Assembly (NCBI GenBank): GCA_029268085.1
Contig: JAJUHD010000001.1
Location: 19,420 to 83,419 of the forward strand
Direction: 5' to 3'
From: Bacillota bacterium
GTDB taxonomy: Bacteria > Bacillota > Clostridia > Oscillospirales > Oscillospiraceae
Length of the DNA: 64,000 bases
Shown: piece after piece, positions 24,835 to 32,615 of the stretch
Layout: each line of letters starts with the position of its first letter
Numbering within the stretch: the first letter of the stretch is position 1
The notes under the pieces: generated by a model
Database searches by the model: none
Told to the model about the DNA's origin: nothing
Seen by the model: only the letters and a program-made list of their open reading frames with translations
Translations under genes and position numbers: made by a program

Positions 24835-26274
24835 ATGGAAAAAAGCGAAAACAAAATCATGCTATACGCGCTCTTTTCCGCGCTGAGCTTTGTATATCTG
24901 GTCCTGTGCCGCGGCGCGGGAATAAGCGTAGCTGTATTTGCGGCTCTTCAGACGGCTTTTTTATGGTTTCTGGTTCCGAACAGAAAAAAGCTTGTCTGGA
25001 TGCTGCCTGTGCTGATTGTTTCCCTGAATAGTCTTATAAGCGCCAATCAAATGTTCTGCGCAAGCAACTTTCTTCTCAGCGTTGCGTTGTACAGTCTTAT
25101 GTTTGTGGATGCGGATATAAAAGACACTTCCGCGGATTTTTTTATCAGCCTGGCAATAAAAATATTCGAACCGCTTAAATACCTGCATGTGCCTTTCGCG
25201 AGATTATTCAAGGCGAACAGGGAGAACTCCGCGCTGATAAAGAGAGTAATCATAGCCATTCTAATTTCTGTTCCGGCGGTTATGATGCTTACCGCGTTGC
25301 TCGCGGCGGCGGACATGGTCTTCGCAAAAGGCGTCGGGGAATTTTTTGTGGCGGTATTCAGGCTCGTAAAATTCGAAGTACTGCTTAAAGTCATATTTGG
25401 TCTTGCCGTGGGCTTTTATCTTTTCGGGCTTTTGTACTCTTCGGATTCAAAAAAGGCGCCGGGGGAGCCGAAAGAACCCAAAAAAGGCGACGTCATCATA
25501 TTCGGCATATTTCTTGCCTCAATACTGCTTATTTATACGATCTTTGTAATCGTTCAGTTCAAGTATCTTTTCGCGGGGGCGGAGCTTCCGAGCGGACTTT
25601 CATATACTGAATACGCCAGAAAAGGCTTTTTCGAGCAGTTCTTCCTCACCGGCGTCAATATCCTTATTATTCTCCTGACGGTGCATTGCACCAAAGGCGT
25701 CGGAACAAGGAAAAAGATACTCTTAAAGGCGCTGTGCTGCTACCTTTGCGCAGTCACGATAATCCTGCTTATCTCGTCCTTTTACCGCATGAGGCTTTAT
25801 TATCTGGATGACGGACTCACAAGGCTCCGCTTTCTGGTTTTCGGCTTTCTTATTTTCGAAGGAATAGGCCTTATAATAACGTTTTTCTATATAATAAAGC
25901 CGGAGTTCAACATAGTTATCGTGTATCTCTTGCTGGGGCTTATATATTATCTTCTGCTCAATATCGTCCCCATGGATTATTTTGTGGCGAAAAGCCAGGT
26001 GGACAGAGCCTTTCGCGGAGAGACAAACGGCATAGCCTACGCCCTCAGCCTTTCCCCGGACGCGGCGCCTCAGATCGAAAGACTCCTGGACGACGAGAGA
26101 TTCGGCGAGGCAATCAAAATCCGCCCTCTCGAAAGCTATGACGGCTGGAGCGAAATAAGCGTGAAGGATTATGTCCTGAACAAGTATAAGCGATATGCCG
26201 GCAAAACGAATGACTGGCGGCAATACAACATATCCGCGGATAAAATGCTTAAGATATATGGCAGATATTCCTGA
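24835..26274 (+). CDS. DUF4153/DUF4173-like multi-pass membrane protein
   Basis: A 479-residue protein with about eleven to twelve hydrophobic segments and a soluble C-terminus of about 90 residues containing an LDDERFGEA motif and a Tyr/Trp-rich tail. This organisation fits the DUF4153/DUF4173 family. The start at 24835 has GAGGGAAG upstream; a TTG 21 bases earlier is less likely. It completes a three-gene operon with DUF2975 and the XRE regulator. Function is unknown; an envelope-stress or sensing role is only a guess. Confidence 0.7.
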   Translation: MEKSENKIMLYALFSALSFVYLVLCRGAGISVAVFAALQTAFLWFLVPNRKKLVWMLPVLIVSLNSLISANQMFCASNFLLSVALYSLMFVDADIKDTSADFFISLAIKIFEPLKYLHVPFARLFKANRENSALIKRVIIAILISVPAVMMLTALLAAADMVFAKGVGEFFVAVFRLVKFEVLLKVIFGLAVGFYLFGLLYSSDSKKAPGEPKEPKKGDVIIFGIFLASILLIYTIFVIVQFKYLFAGAELPSGLSYTEYARKGFFEQFFLTGVNILIILLTVHCTKGVGTRKKILLKALCCYLCAVTIILLISSFYRMRLYYLDDGLTRLRFLVFGFLIFEGIGLIITFFYIIKPEFNIVIVYLLLGLIYYLLLNIVPMDYFVAKSQVDRAFRGETNGIAYALSLSPDAAPQIERLLDDERFGEAIKIRPLESYDGWSEISVKDYVLNKYKRYAGKTNDWRQYNISADKMLKIYGRYS

Positions 26275-26292
26275 AACCTGAGCGAAGAACAA

Positions 26293-26325
26293 GCTGCCGC
26301 AGCCGCTTATCGCGGCTGCGGCAGC
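26293..26325. terminator. Strong hairpin between convergent genes
   Basis: Perfect 14-bp GC-rich arms (26293-26306 and 26312-26325) with a 5-base loop. No T-tract follows on either strand, so it may pause or protect mRNA ends more than release polymerase. Confidence 0.55.
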
Positions 26326-26343
26326 GCCGCTGCATATATTCAG

Positions 26344-27309
26344 TCAGCGGTGATACGCAAAGCGGCTCCCCTTGAGAACGCTCCATACTTCGTCGCATTC
26401 CGCAAGGACGTCGTTCGAAAGCGGGCCTTTTTCTATCAGCTCGAGATTTTGCTTCAGATATTCCGGACGGCTTATGCCGAGTATGACGCTGCTAACATAA
26501 TCGTAGGAGACGCACCAGCGCAGCGCAAGTTCCAAAAGCGAAATCCCGCATTTTTCGGCCGTTGCCGTGAGTTTTTCGATGGCGTCGAAGTTTTCGTCGT
26601 TAAAGTATCGCTTGTAATATCCGGGGTCAGCAAATCTCGTGTTTTCCATAGGGCGGCCCCTGCCGTGCTTGCCCGTAAGCAGACCTGCGGCTATCGGGTT
26701 GTATATTACAAGACCCATGCTGTTTTTATTTATGCAGGGCACTAGCTCGGATTCTATTCCCCTGGTGAGCAGATTGTATACGCTTTCGGTGACGCAGGGC
26801 GCGATAAAGTTCCTTTTGTCGCAGATCCAAAGGGCGTCCGTAATCTGCCAGGCGGCAAAATTGCTCATGCCTATGTAGCGCACCTTCCCCGAACGGACAA
26901 GGGAGCTCATCGCCTCAAGGGATTCCTCAAACGGGGTCGAGGGATCCGGACCGTGCATGTAGTATATGTCGAGATAGTCTGTCTGCAGCTGCCTGAGGCT
27001 TTTTTCGACGGCCGAAACTATATGCTTGCGGCTCAGGCCCTTGCCGTTGGGGCCGGGGGCGGTGTGCCCCAGAACCTTGCTTGCGAGGACAACCTCCTCG
27101 CGGCGCCCCTTGATGCCCTTGCCCGTTATTATTTCGCTCTGTCCGCCGGTGTAATTGTCCGAAGTGTCGATAAAGTTGACGCCGCTGTCAAGCGCGCTTT
27201 TGATTATCTCCACCGCATCCTGCTCGCTTGTCTGACCGCCGAAGGTCATTGCTCCCAAGCATACCCTGGACACCTTCAGCCCGGTGCCACGGATCGATCC
27301 GTACTCCAT
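26344..27309 (-). CDS. Aldo/keto reductase
   Basis: A 321-residue TIM-barrel oxidoreductase. The catalytic tetrad is visible as Asp in FIDTSDNYTGG, Tyr in the same stretch, Lys in LASKVLG and His in YYMHGPDPSTP. The NADPH-binding region near the C-terminus (SSVILGISRPEYLKQNLE) is present. It belongs to the broad YhdN/Tas-like group, whose natural substrates are aldehydes or ketones that cannot be named from sequence. It is monocistronic, with its own TTTACA-N17-TAAAAT promoter. Confidence 0.92.
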   Translation of the reverse strand: MEYGSIRGTGLKVSRVCLGAMTFGGQTSEQDAVEIIKSALDSGVNFIDTSDNYTGGQSEIITGKGIKGRREEVVLASKVLGHTAPGPNGKGLSRKHIVSAVEKSLRQLQTDYLDIYYMHGPDPSTPFEESLEAMSSLVRSGKVRYIGMSNFAAWQITDALWICDKRNFIAPCVTESVYNLLTRGIESELVPCINKNSMGLVIYNPIAAGLLTGKHGRGRPMENTRFADPGYYKRYFNDENFDAIEKLTATAEKCGISLLELALRWCVSYDYVSSVILGISRPEYLKQNLELIEKGPLSNDVLAECDEVWSVLKGSRFAYHR

Positions 27310-27354
27310 AACATTTCCCCTTTCAATTCTTCAGCATAATTTACTTACTACACT

Positions 27355-27383
27355 ATTTTAACACAAGCACAAAATTTTGTAAA
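27355..27383 (-). promoter_or_regulatory. Promoter of the aldo/keto reductase gene
   Basis: Minus-strand TTTACA (27383-27378), 17-base spacer, TAAAAT (27360-27355), 46 bases upstream of the start. Confidence 0.55.
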
Positions 27384-27487
27384 AGATGCAAAAACAAGCC
27401 TTTATAAGAATGAAACGGCGCGTGACGGGTTATCATATTGTTAGTTTCCATAAAAGGAAATAATTATTTTAAGGAGAAGATAATCAA

Positions 27488-27622
27488 ATGCCCAAGGACA
27501 ACCAGAACGACAACAGGAATACCCGTCAGGACAAATCCGGCAATCAGTCGATAAACCGCGACAACCAGGGCGCGGGACAAAATCCCAAAAAGCAGCCCGG
27601 CAGAAACAATTCCTCGAATTAG
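27488..27622 (+). CDS. Small Asn/Gln-rich hydrophilic protein (44 residues)
   Basis: The frame begins ATG at 27488, with AAGGAG at 27472-27477, ten bases upstream, and ends TAG at 27622. The product has 44 residues and no hydrophobic segment. It is dominated by Asn, Gln, Asp, Arg and Lys (MPKDNQNDNRNTRQDK, then GAGQNPKKQPGRNN), so it is intrinsically disordered. Composition recalls the gamma-type small acid-soluble spore proteins and other spore-associated N/Q-rich peptides, but no family motif is seen. It is the only gene on the + strand between two minus-strand blocks. Confidence 0.6.
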   Translation: MPKDNQNDNRNTRQDKSGNQSINRDNQGAGQNPKKQPGRNNSSN

Positions 27623-27667
27623 GCCCGGCGGAAAGCACAAGGTATATAAAACGGCGAAAAAGTCTAT

Positions 27668-27705
27668 AAAAAAAGCAAAGCAGCCTTTATCGGGGCTGCT
27701 TTGCT
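27668..27705 (-). terminator. Terminator of secD-secF
   Basis: Perfect 12-bp arms (27674-27685 and 27694-27705) with a U-tract of seven on the minus strand, 18 bases past the secF stop. It may also halt + strand transcription from 27488, but without a T-tract on that side. Confidence 0.85.
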
Positions 27706-27722
27706 CTATACGGCTAAAAATT

Positions 27723-28655
27723 TCAGGCTTTCGCCGTGCCGGGAGCGCCGCGGCGTTTCTGCCACATGGTCCAGAGGGGGCCGGCTATGCAAATTGTCGA
27801 ATAGCAGCCCGAAATGGTGCCGAACATCATAGGCAGGGCGAAATCCTTGATGGACTGTATGTTATAAAACTGTGCGAAGATATACGCTATCGTGATGCTG
27901 AGGAAAACGGCGATATTGGTATTGATCGAGCGCGTCATTGATTGCGTTATGCTTATGTCGACAAGGTCCTCGGGCGAAGTCTTTTTGTTCATTACGCCCT
28001 TGTTTTCTCTTATGCGGTCGTAAATGACTATCGTGTCGTTTATCGAAAAGCCTATTATGGTGAGTATTGCAGCGATAAACGAATCGTTAAGCGGAATCCT
28101 GAAAATGAAGAAAACCGAGGTTACGACGAAAGCGTCGTGCAGGAGGGCTACTATTGCCATGGCGCCCGCGGAAAAACCGCCTATCCTTCTGAAGCGCACG
28201 GCGACATAAAGGAGAATGAGCAGGAAGGAAAGCCCTATCGCAAGAAGGCCCTTTTGGAAAAACTGAGCGCCGATCGATGGCTGGACCGTGAGAGATTGGT
28301 AAAGGCTCAGCTTCGAGTCGGGAAAAGCTTTCTGAAGCTCAGCCGTGACCTGCTGCTGCTGCTGGGAAGTGATGGAGGCCCTGTTGGCAAGGTTTATCAC
28401 AAGCGTTTTTTCGCTTTTGGCAAGATTGGTCTGAAGCTGTCCGCTGGCTGTCTTTCCGAGCACCTGCGAAGCGATGCTCCCGGCTTTTTCCGAGTCCACC
28501 GTTCCCGTATAGGTGTATTGCAAAATTGTGCCGCCCTGGAACTGTATGTCAAGCCTGACGCCGTTTATCAGAGCCGCGGCCAGACCCGAGAGTATAATTA
28601 TTATGGAAATGGCGAAATACAGCTTTCTGTTTTTGTAAAAATTTATCTTTTTCAT
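27723..28655 (-). CDS. secF: Protein translocase subunit SecF
   Basis: A 310-residue SecF with six membrane segments. The first periplasmic domain starts at GVRLDIQFQGGTILQY, and the conserved fourth/fifth helix region reads FSINDTIVIYDRIRENKG. SecF works with SecD and SecYEG in proton-driven late steps of secretion. The start at 28655 follows GGGAGG and overlaps the secD stop by 4 bases; the longer upstream frame would run deep into secD. Confidence 0.95.
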   Translation of the reverse strand: MKKINFYKNRKLYFAISIIIILSGLAAALINGVRLDIQFQGGTILQYTYTGTVDSEKAGSIASQVLGKTASGQLQTNLAKSEKTLVINLANRASITSQQQQQVTAELQKAFPDSKLSLYQSLTVQPSIGAQFFQKGLLAIGLSFLLILLYVAVRFRRIGGFSAGAMAIVALLHDAFVVTSVFFIFRIPLNDSFIAAILTIIGFSINDTIVIYDRIRENKGVMNKKTSPEDLVDISITQSMTRSINTNIAVFLSITIAYIFAQFYNIQSIKDFALPMMFGTISGCYSTICIAGPLWTMWQKRRGAPGTAKA

Positions 28656-29932
28656 TTTGCCAACCTCCCGGCCCCGAAATATACCGGCTTCTGAAGAGGA
28701 CGGTACTCGCCAAGCGACCTGATCATCAGGCGCGACGCCGTCACGCCTGCGACAAAGTTCATTATCACTCCGCATAGAAGGGTATAGCCGAAGGAGAGCA
28801 GCGAACCCGATCCGAATATTATCAGCATGAGCGAAACGATGATGACGGTTATGTTGCCGTCAAAAACAGAGGAGAACGCCCTGTGGAAGCCGGAGTCTAT
28901 CGAGCTTCTTATAGTCTTGCCGGAAGCAAGCTCCTCCTTTATTCGTTCGGATACTATTACGTTGGCATCGACGCCCATTCCTATGGAAAGTATTATTCCG
29001 GCAATGCCTGGCAGGGTCAGCGTGAACTGAGGAACCGAAAGAGCGAGGAGCTGTCCCGACACCTGGAGCATCAGGGCGACGCAGGCGACAAGCCCGGGCA
29101 GCCTGTAGTAAAAAAGCATGAACAGGCAGACAAGAATGAAAGCAACGATGCCCGCCCTGACCATCACGCTCAGCGCCGAGCTTCCAAGCGTCGGCGAAAT
29201 GATGTTGCAGTTGTTGACTACCATGGAGAAGGGGAGGGCTCCGGAGTTTATTTTGTTGGAGAGGCTTGTGGCTTCCTTAAGGCCTCCGATATTCGTAATG
29301 TTTGCATAGTTCGTCGTGATCTTGCTCTGAACCGTCGGAGCCGAGATAAGAGTGTTGTCCATGTAGATCGAAATCCTCTGGCCATAAAACTCCTCAGTCG
29401 CCTTCGAGAACTTCTCGGTGGCGGCGTCCGTGAACTGCAGCACGACAACATAAGATCCGTCGGTTCCGAGCTGCGCGTAGCTCCTCTTAATGTCGGAGCC
29501 CTGAAGCACGACATTGCCCGTCGGGTCCCGGAAGGTCAAGAGCGCGGTCTCTCCGAGCTCGGTGACGGCTTTTTCGGGGTCAAAATCCTTTTCCTTGGAC
29601 TGCCAGGGGAACCTGACTATCACGGAGCCGTTTGTCGAATCGACCTGGATCTCGCGGTCCGTTATATTCGCCGCGTCCATGCGCGCTTCCAGTATGGTTT
29701 TTATGGAGTCAAGCTCCTGCGCTGTCGGCGCCCTGCCGAGATCCTTCGGCGAGTATGTGGCCTCGACGCCTCCGCGTATGTCTATTCCGAAGCGCATGTC
29801 CGCGCTGCCTTTGATGTCATAATCGCCGATTTTGACGCCGAAAAGAGAAACGTACAGCAGCAGCGCCGATATTAGGAAGACGACAAAAAAGGTCGCCTTC
29901 GAGTTGAACAGGTACAAAAACGATTTTTTCAA
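28652..29932 (-). CDS. secD: Protein translocase subunit SecD
   Basis: A 426-residue SecD. DMRFGIDIRGGVEATY marks the P1 head start, VQSKITTNYANITNIGG the middle, and GIAGIILSIGMGVDANVIVSERIKEEL the conserved membrane motif with Asp-Ala-Asn. The start codon is TTG at 29932 with AGGAGG 7 bases upstream. The yajC gene common before secD is not here; a small membrane protein (29981) occupies that position and shares a strong promoter. Confidence 0.95.
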   Translation of the reverse strand: MKKSFLYLFNSKATFFVVFLISALLLYVSLFGVKIGDYDIKGSADMRFGIDIRGGVEATYSPKDLGRAPTAQELDSIKTILEARMDAANITDREIQVDSTNGSVIVRFPWQSKEKDFDPEKAVTELGETALLTFRDPTGNVVLQGSDIKRSYAQLGTDGSYVVVLQFTDAATEKFSKATEEFYGQRISIYMDNTLISAPTVQSKITTNYANITNIGGLKEATSLSNKINSGALPFSMVVNNCNIISPTLGSSALSVMVRAGIVAFILVCLFMLFYYRLPGLVACVALMLQVSGQLLALSVPQFTLTLPGIAGIILSIGMGVDANVIVSERIKEELASGKTIRSSIDSGFHRAFSSVFDGNITVIIVSLMLIIFGSGSLLSFGYTLLCGVIMNFVAGVTASRLMIRSLGEYRPLQKPVYFGAGRLAK

Positions 29933-29980
29933 TAATATTCCTCCTAAGTATTGCTGAAAGCTGAAACGAGGCTGGGCACG

Positions 29981-30346
29981 CTACTTCATTCCGTCGCCAA
30001 GATGAAAGAATTCGGCTGTCTTTGCCTGATTAGGAAGGGAATAAGGCGCGGCAAATCGTATATAGTAAAGGATGAAAGCGTATTCGTCGTCGCGGCGCTC
30101 CGGGATCCGGGCGGGGCCGAATCCCTGGGCGGGAAAAAAGCGGGTATCCCTAAGAAACGAACTTTCCCCGAGCCTCAGGGGACCGGATATATTTCCGAGT
30201 ATCGGCTTTAAGGACGGAAAAGCCCCGGCCCTGCGCTCGGAGGATGAGACGCCCCCATTTGCAAGGAGCAAAACGGCAAGACTGGTTATAAGCAGAAAAA
30301 AAGGAGAAAAAAAGAGCAGAAATGCAGGCGCCTTTTTTGAGTCCAT
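29981..30346 (-). CDS. Small single-pass membrane protein upstream of secD (unrecognised)
   Basis: The 121-residue product begins with a signal-anchor-like segment (FLLFFSPFFLLITSLAVLLLA) followed by about 85 residues of polar, Pro/Arg-rich sequence with no family I recognise. The start at 30346 has AGGA 8 bases upstream; ATG 30352 is an alternative. Codon choice looks like that of neighbouring genes. It lies 48 bases before secD under a near-consensus promoter, so it is probably the first gene of the secDF transcript. Confidence 0.55.
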   Translation of the reverse strand: MDSKKAPAFLLFFSPFFLLITSLAVLLLANGGVSSSERRAGAFPSLKPILGNISGPLRLGESSFLRDTRFFPAQGFGPARIPERRDDEYAFILYYIRFAAPYSLPNQAKTAEFFHLGDGMK

Positions 30347-30390
30347 AGACATTTTCCTGCATCCTTTCTTGTATTATACATAACTATGCT

Positions 30391-30418
30391 ATTATATTAC
30401 TATTATTGCCCATGTCAA
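30391..30418 (-). promoter_or_regulatory. Consensus sigma-A promoter for the 29981-secD-secF transcript
   Basis: Minus-strand TTGACA (30418-30413), 16-base spacer, TATAAT (30396-30391): both hexamers are perfect. It lies about 45 bases upstream of the small membrane protein start. Confidence 0.85.
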
Positions 30419-30521
30419 TATCTGAAAGCTTTCAGGGCCTGAGCGCACGGCGGCGACAGCCTCGTAAAGCGGAGCGAATTTAGGTTATTCGGATTGCGGC
30501 GCGTTTAATGTCTTTGGTGTA

Positions 30522-30550
30522 TTGATTATTGAAAAAATAAGGAGTAAAAT
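30522..30550 (+). promoter_or_regulatory. Promoter of the tandem RCK genes
   Basis: TTGATT (30522-30527), 17-base spacer, TAAAAT (30545-30550). About 115 bases of leader precede the GTG at 30672. Bases 30529-30553 share ATTGAAAAAATA and GTAAAATACAT with the promoter at 32095. Confidence 0.5.
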
Positions 30551-30671
30551 ACATCATCAGCGGCAAAACGGACGATATCCGCATCGGAGAGCAGGGAGCT
30601 TTCCGCGGCTTTCCGGGCGGGGGCGTTTGCATAAAACCACGGACGGAAGCTAACAGAGGGAGGCAAAAATC

Positions 30672-31322
30672 GTGAAGGTTATAATCATAGGCTGCGGCAG
30701 GATGGGCTCTGGCCTTGCAGTCAAGATGTCCCAGAAGGGCCACGACGTAACTGTCATAGACATTAACGCCGAGGCGTTCAAGCTCCTCGGCGGGGATTTC
30801 AAAGGAAATACTATAAACGGGTTCGGATACGATAAGGACATCCTGGAAAAAGCCAAGATACAGATGGCGGACGCCGTAGTCGCCTGCAGCAACAGCGACG
30901 AGGTAAACGCCCTCATAGGCAGGATTTCGCTCAATATGTACAAGGTGCCCCGCGTCATCTCCCGGCTTTACGATCCGCGCAAGGCGGAGATTTACCGAAC
31001 GCTCGGCATACAGACTATCTCCACCGTGACCTGGGGGATAGAACGCTGCGCCGAAATGCTCAGCTACAATCAGATAGACAGCATCATGAGCATAGGCGAC
31101 AACAACGTCGAGCTTGTAAGGATCGAGGTCCCGGAGTCCTTGGTCGGAAAAACCCTGAATGAAGTTTCTGCAATCGGGGAAATAAGGGTCGTTGCCATAA
31201 GCAGGAACAACAGGACATTTCTGCCCACGCTGGCCACGGTTTTGGAGGAGCACGACGTAATATATCTTGCCGTCATGCTTTCGTCGATTGAAAGGCTTAA
31301 GCATATGCTGGGCCTTGAATGA
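30672..31322 (+). CDS. TrkA/KtrA-like RCK potassium-channel regulatory protein 1
   Basis: A 216-residue protein with an N-terminal Rossmann RCK domain (VIIIGCGRMGSGLAVKM, then VIDINAEAF with the nucleotide-ribose Asp) and a C-terminal RCK_C domain (VRIEVPESLVGKTLNEV). Such proteins gate TrkH/KtrB potassium channels in response to NAD(H), ATP/ADP or c-di-AMP. The start is GTG with GGGAGG 9 bases upstream. No channel subunit gene is in the window. Confidence 0.88.
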   Translation: MKVIIIGCGRMGSGLAVKMSQKGHDVTVIDINAEAFKLLGGDFKGNTINGFGYDKDILEKAKIQMADAVVACSNSDEVNALIGRISLNMYKVPRVISRLYDPRKAEIYRTLGIQTISTVTWGIERCAEMLSYNQIDSIMSIGDNNVELVRIEVPESLVGKTLNEVSAIGEIRVVAISRNNRTFLPTLATVLEEHDVIYLAVMLSSIERLKHMLGLE

Positions 31323-31338
31323 GCTGGAGGGAATGAAA

Positions 31339-32001
31339 ATGAACATTTTAATTATAGGCGGAGGACAGGTCGGAGAGCATCTCGCAAAGCTGATGATTGA
31401 AAACAGGCTTTCGGTCAAAATAATAGACAATCGCGAGTCGATAGTGGCGAGGCTGAGAAGCAAGTATCCCCCGGAATTGATATTTCTGGGCGACGGCACC
31501 GACACGGGAGTCTTAGAGGCCTGCGGGATTTCGGAGGCGGACGTTGTGGCGGCCGTGACGGGCGCCGACGAGTCGAACCTCGTGGTCTCAACGATAGCCA
31601 AGTATGAATTCAATGTGCCGAGAGTAATCGCGCGCGTGAACAACCCCAGAAACGAGTGGCTTTATAACTCGAATATGGGAGTTGACGTCGCGATAAACCA
31701 GGCGGATATAATGGCACACCTGATTGTCGAGGAAATTGACATCAAGAATATGATGACGCTCATGAAAACAAGCCGCGGCAAACGCTCCATTGTTCAGATA
31801 CAGGTCGACGAGGGTGCCCGCGCCGCAGGGAAGCTGGTCAGGGAGCTAGAATTGCCGCATGAAGCGCTGCTCATCGCAATCCACCGCGGGGACGATGTGA
31901 TCATACCCAGGGGGGGCACCCAGATAATGGCCGGCGACGGGATCCTTGCTTTCATCAACGACGAGTCCCGAGCGAAGCTCAACGGTATTTTCTGCCGGTG
32001 A
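31339..32001 (+). CDS. TrkA/KtrA-like RCK potassium-channel regulatory protein 2
   Basis: A 220-residue paralogue of the preceding protein: NILIIGGGQVGEHLAKLM, KIIDNRES, FLGDGTDTGVLEACGI, then an RCK_C domain (GARAAGKLVRELELP). ATG 31339 is preferred because GGAGGG lies 7 bases upstream; ATG 31333 is too close to that site. Two adjacent RCK genes may form a heteromeric ring controlling a channel encoded elsewhere. Confidence 0.88.
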   Translation: MNILIIGGGQVGEHLAKLMIENRLSVKIIDNRESIVARLRSKYPPELIFLGDGTDTGVLEACGISEADVVAAVTGADESNLVVSTIAKYEFNVPRVIARVNNPRNEWLYNSNMGVDVAINQADIMAHLIVEEIDIKNMMTLMKTSRGKRSIVQIQVDEGARAAGKLVRELELPHEALLIAIHRGDDVIIPRGGTQIMAGDGILAFINDESRAKLNGIFCR

Positions 32002-32024
32002 CGGCCGAGCGGGATAAAAAAATC

Positions 32025-32061
32025 GACGCAGGGGCCGTCGGGATTCCTGCGTCAATTTTTT
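32025..32061 (+). terminator. Intrinsic terminator after the RCK pair
   Basis: Eight-bp arms GACGCAGG/CCTGCGTC (32025-32032 and 32046-32053) with flanking A and T runs, ending in six T (32056-32061). Confidence 0.8.
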
Positions 32062-32094
32062 GACGGAATATTATAAATAAAATTATTTTATGTA

Positions 32095-32123
32095 TTGAAA
32101 AAATACGGAATAAGTAGTAAAAT
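32095..32123 (+). promoter_or_regulatory. Promoter of the PRC/MgtE-N/CBS leader transcript
   Basis: TTGAAA (32095-32100), exactly 17 bases, TAAAAT (32118-32123). The predicted start near 32130 gives a leader of almost 490 bases before the gene at 32616. Confidence 0.7.
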
Positions 32124-32129
32124 ACATTG

Positions 32130-32327
32130 GCTCATATGGAATCTCGGCTCGGCCGAGAAAAAACTTTTATTATCCCGGGAGATGTGCTGGCAGAATGGAC
32201 GCTGACCGAATACCCGCGCAAAACAGCTTCAAAACTGGTGCCGAACTTAATATGTATTTCTGCCGTTGATCACTGAGAATTGTTATTTCAGCCGCGGCAG
32301 TTGTTCTGCTGCGGTTTTTTGTTTTTT
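32130..32327 (+). promoter_or_regulatory. Structured leader with terminator and possible antiterminator (riboswitch-like, unassigned)
   Basis: After the promoter come a 7-bp hairpin (32142-32148 with 32152-32158), about 100 bases of unassigned sequence, and a terminator with 9-bp arms (32292-32300 and 32306-32314, one G-U pair) followed by T6-G-T6 at 32315-32327. CTGCCG at 32260-32265 can pair with CGGCAG at 32295-32300 and so compete with the terminator. The order promoter, structured region, terminator, gene is that of a transcriptional riboswitch or attenuator. I could not match it to the M-box, yybP-ykoY or NiCo consensus by eye. The remaining leader (32328-32615) shows nothing clear except a ribosome site. 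Confidence 0.5.
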
Positions 32328-32615
32328 CGCGAAGGGACAGGACGCGGCTCTGAGCGGTTTCATTTCGATTATTTTGGCGAGAATATAAAAGGCGCTTCCC
32401 GTTAATGCTTCGGAATATTATTAAGGGACAGGCCTTCCGGCAGGCACCGAGCGGGGCAAAAGGCAATAACCTGTAAGGGGAAGAAAAATGGTTTGCAAAT
32501 AGAGGAAGAGCCTGCGGATACAAGACTCCGTAACGCGGATTGCGAAGCCGGAGCCCGGTTTTGGCTTTCCTTGTATAAATCTATTATTATTCCTTATAAA
32601 AAAGGAGGGTTGAAG

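Noticed and set aside
27408..27440. Sporulation sigma-G/F promoter ahead of the 44-codon gene
   Set aside because: A CATATTG -10-like element exists but no -35 at acceptable distance; evidence too weak.
28883..29875. 330-codon + strand frame over secD
   Set aside because: Antisense shadow of secD; product is a charged, unstructured sequence without motifs.
30556..30660. Possible c-di-AMP riboswitch before the RCK genes (AGCTAAC at 30648-30654 resembles its 3' motif)
   Set aside because: The GGGTGAATC and CCGAACCCG blocks of the ydaO/yuaA class are missing, and no terminator is seen in this leader. A single 7-base match is not enough.
30480..31643. 387-codon minus-strand frame over the RCK genes and upstream region
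   Set aside because: Opposite two clear RCK proteins; product low in recognisable structure.
32130..32327. Assignment of the leader to the magnesium M-box, manganese yybP-ykoY or NiCo riboswitch
   Set aside because: None of the conserved blocks of these classes could be found; only the promoter and terminator architecture is supported.
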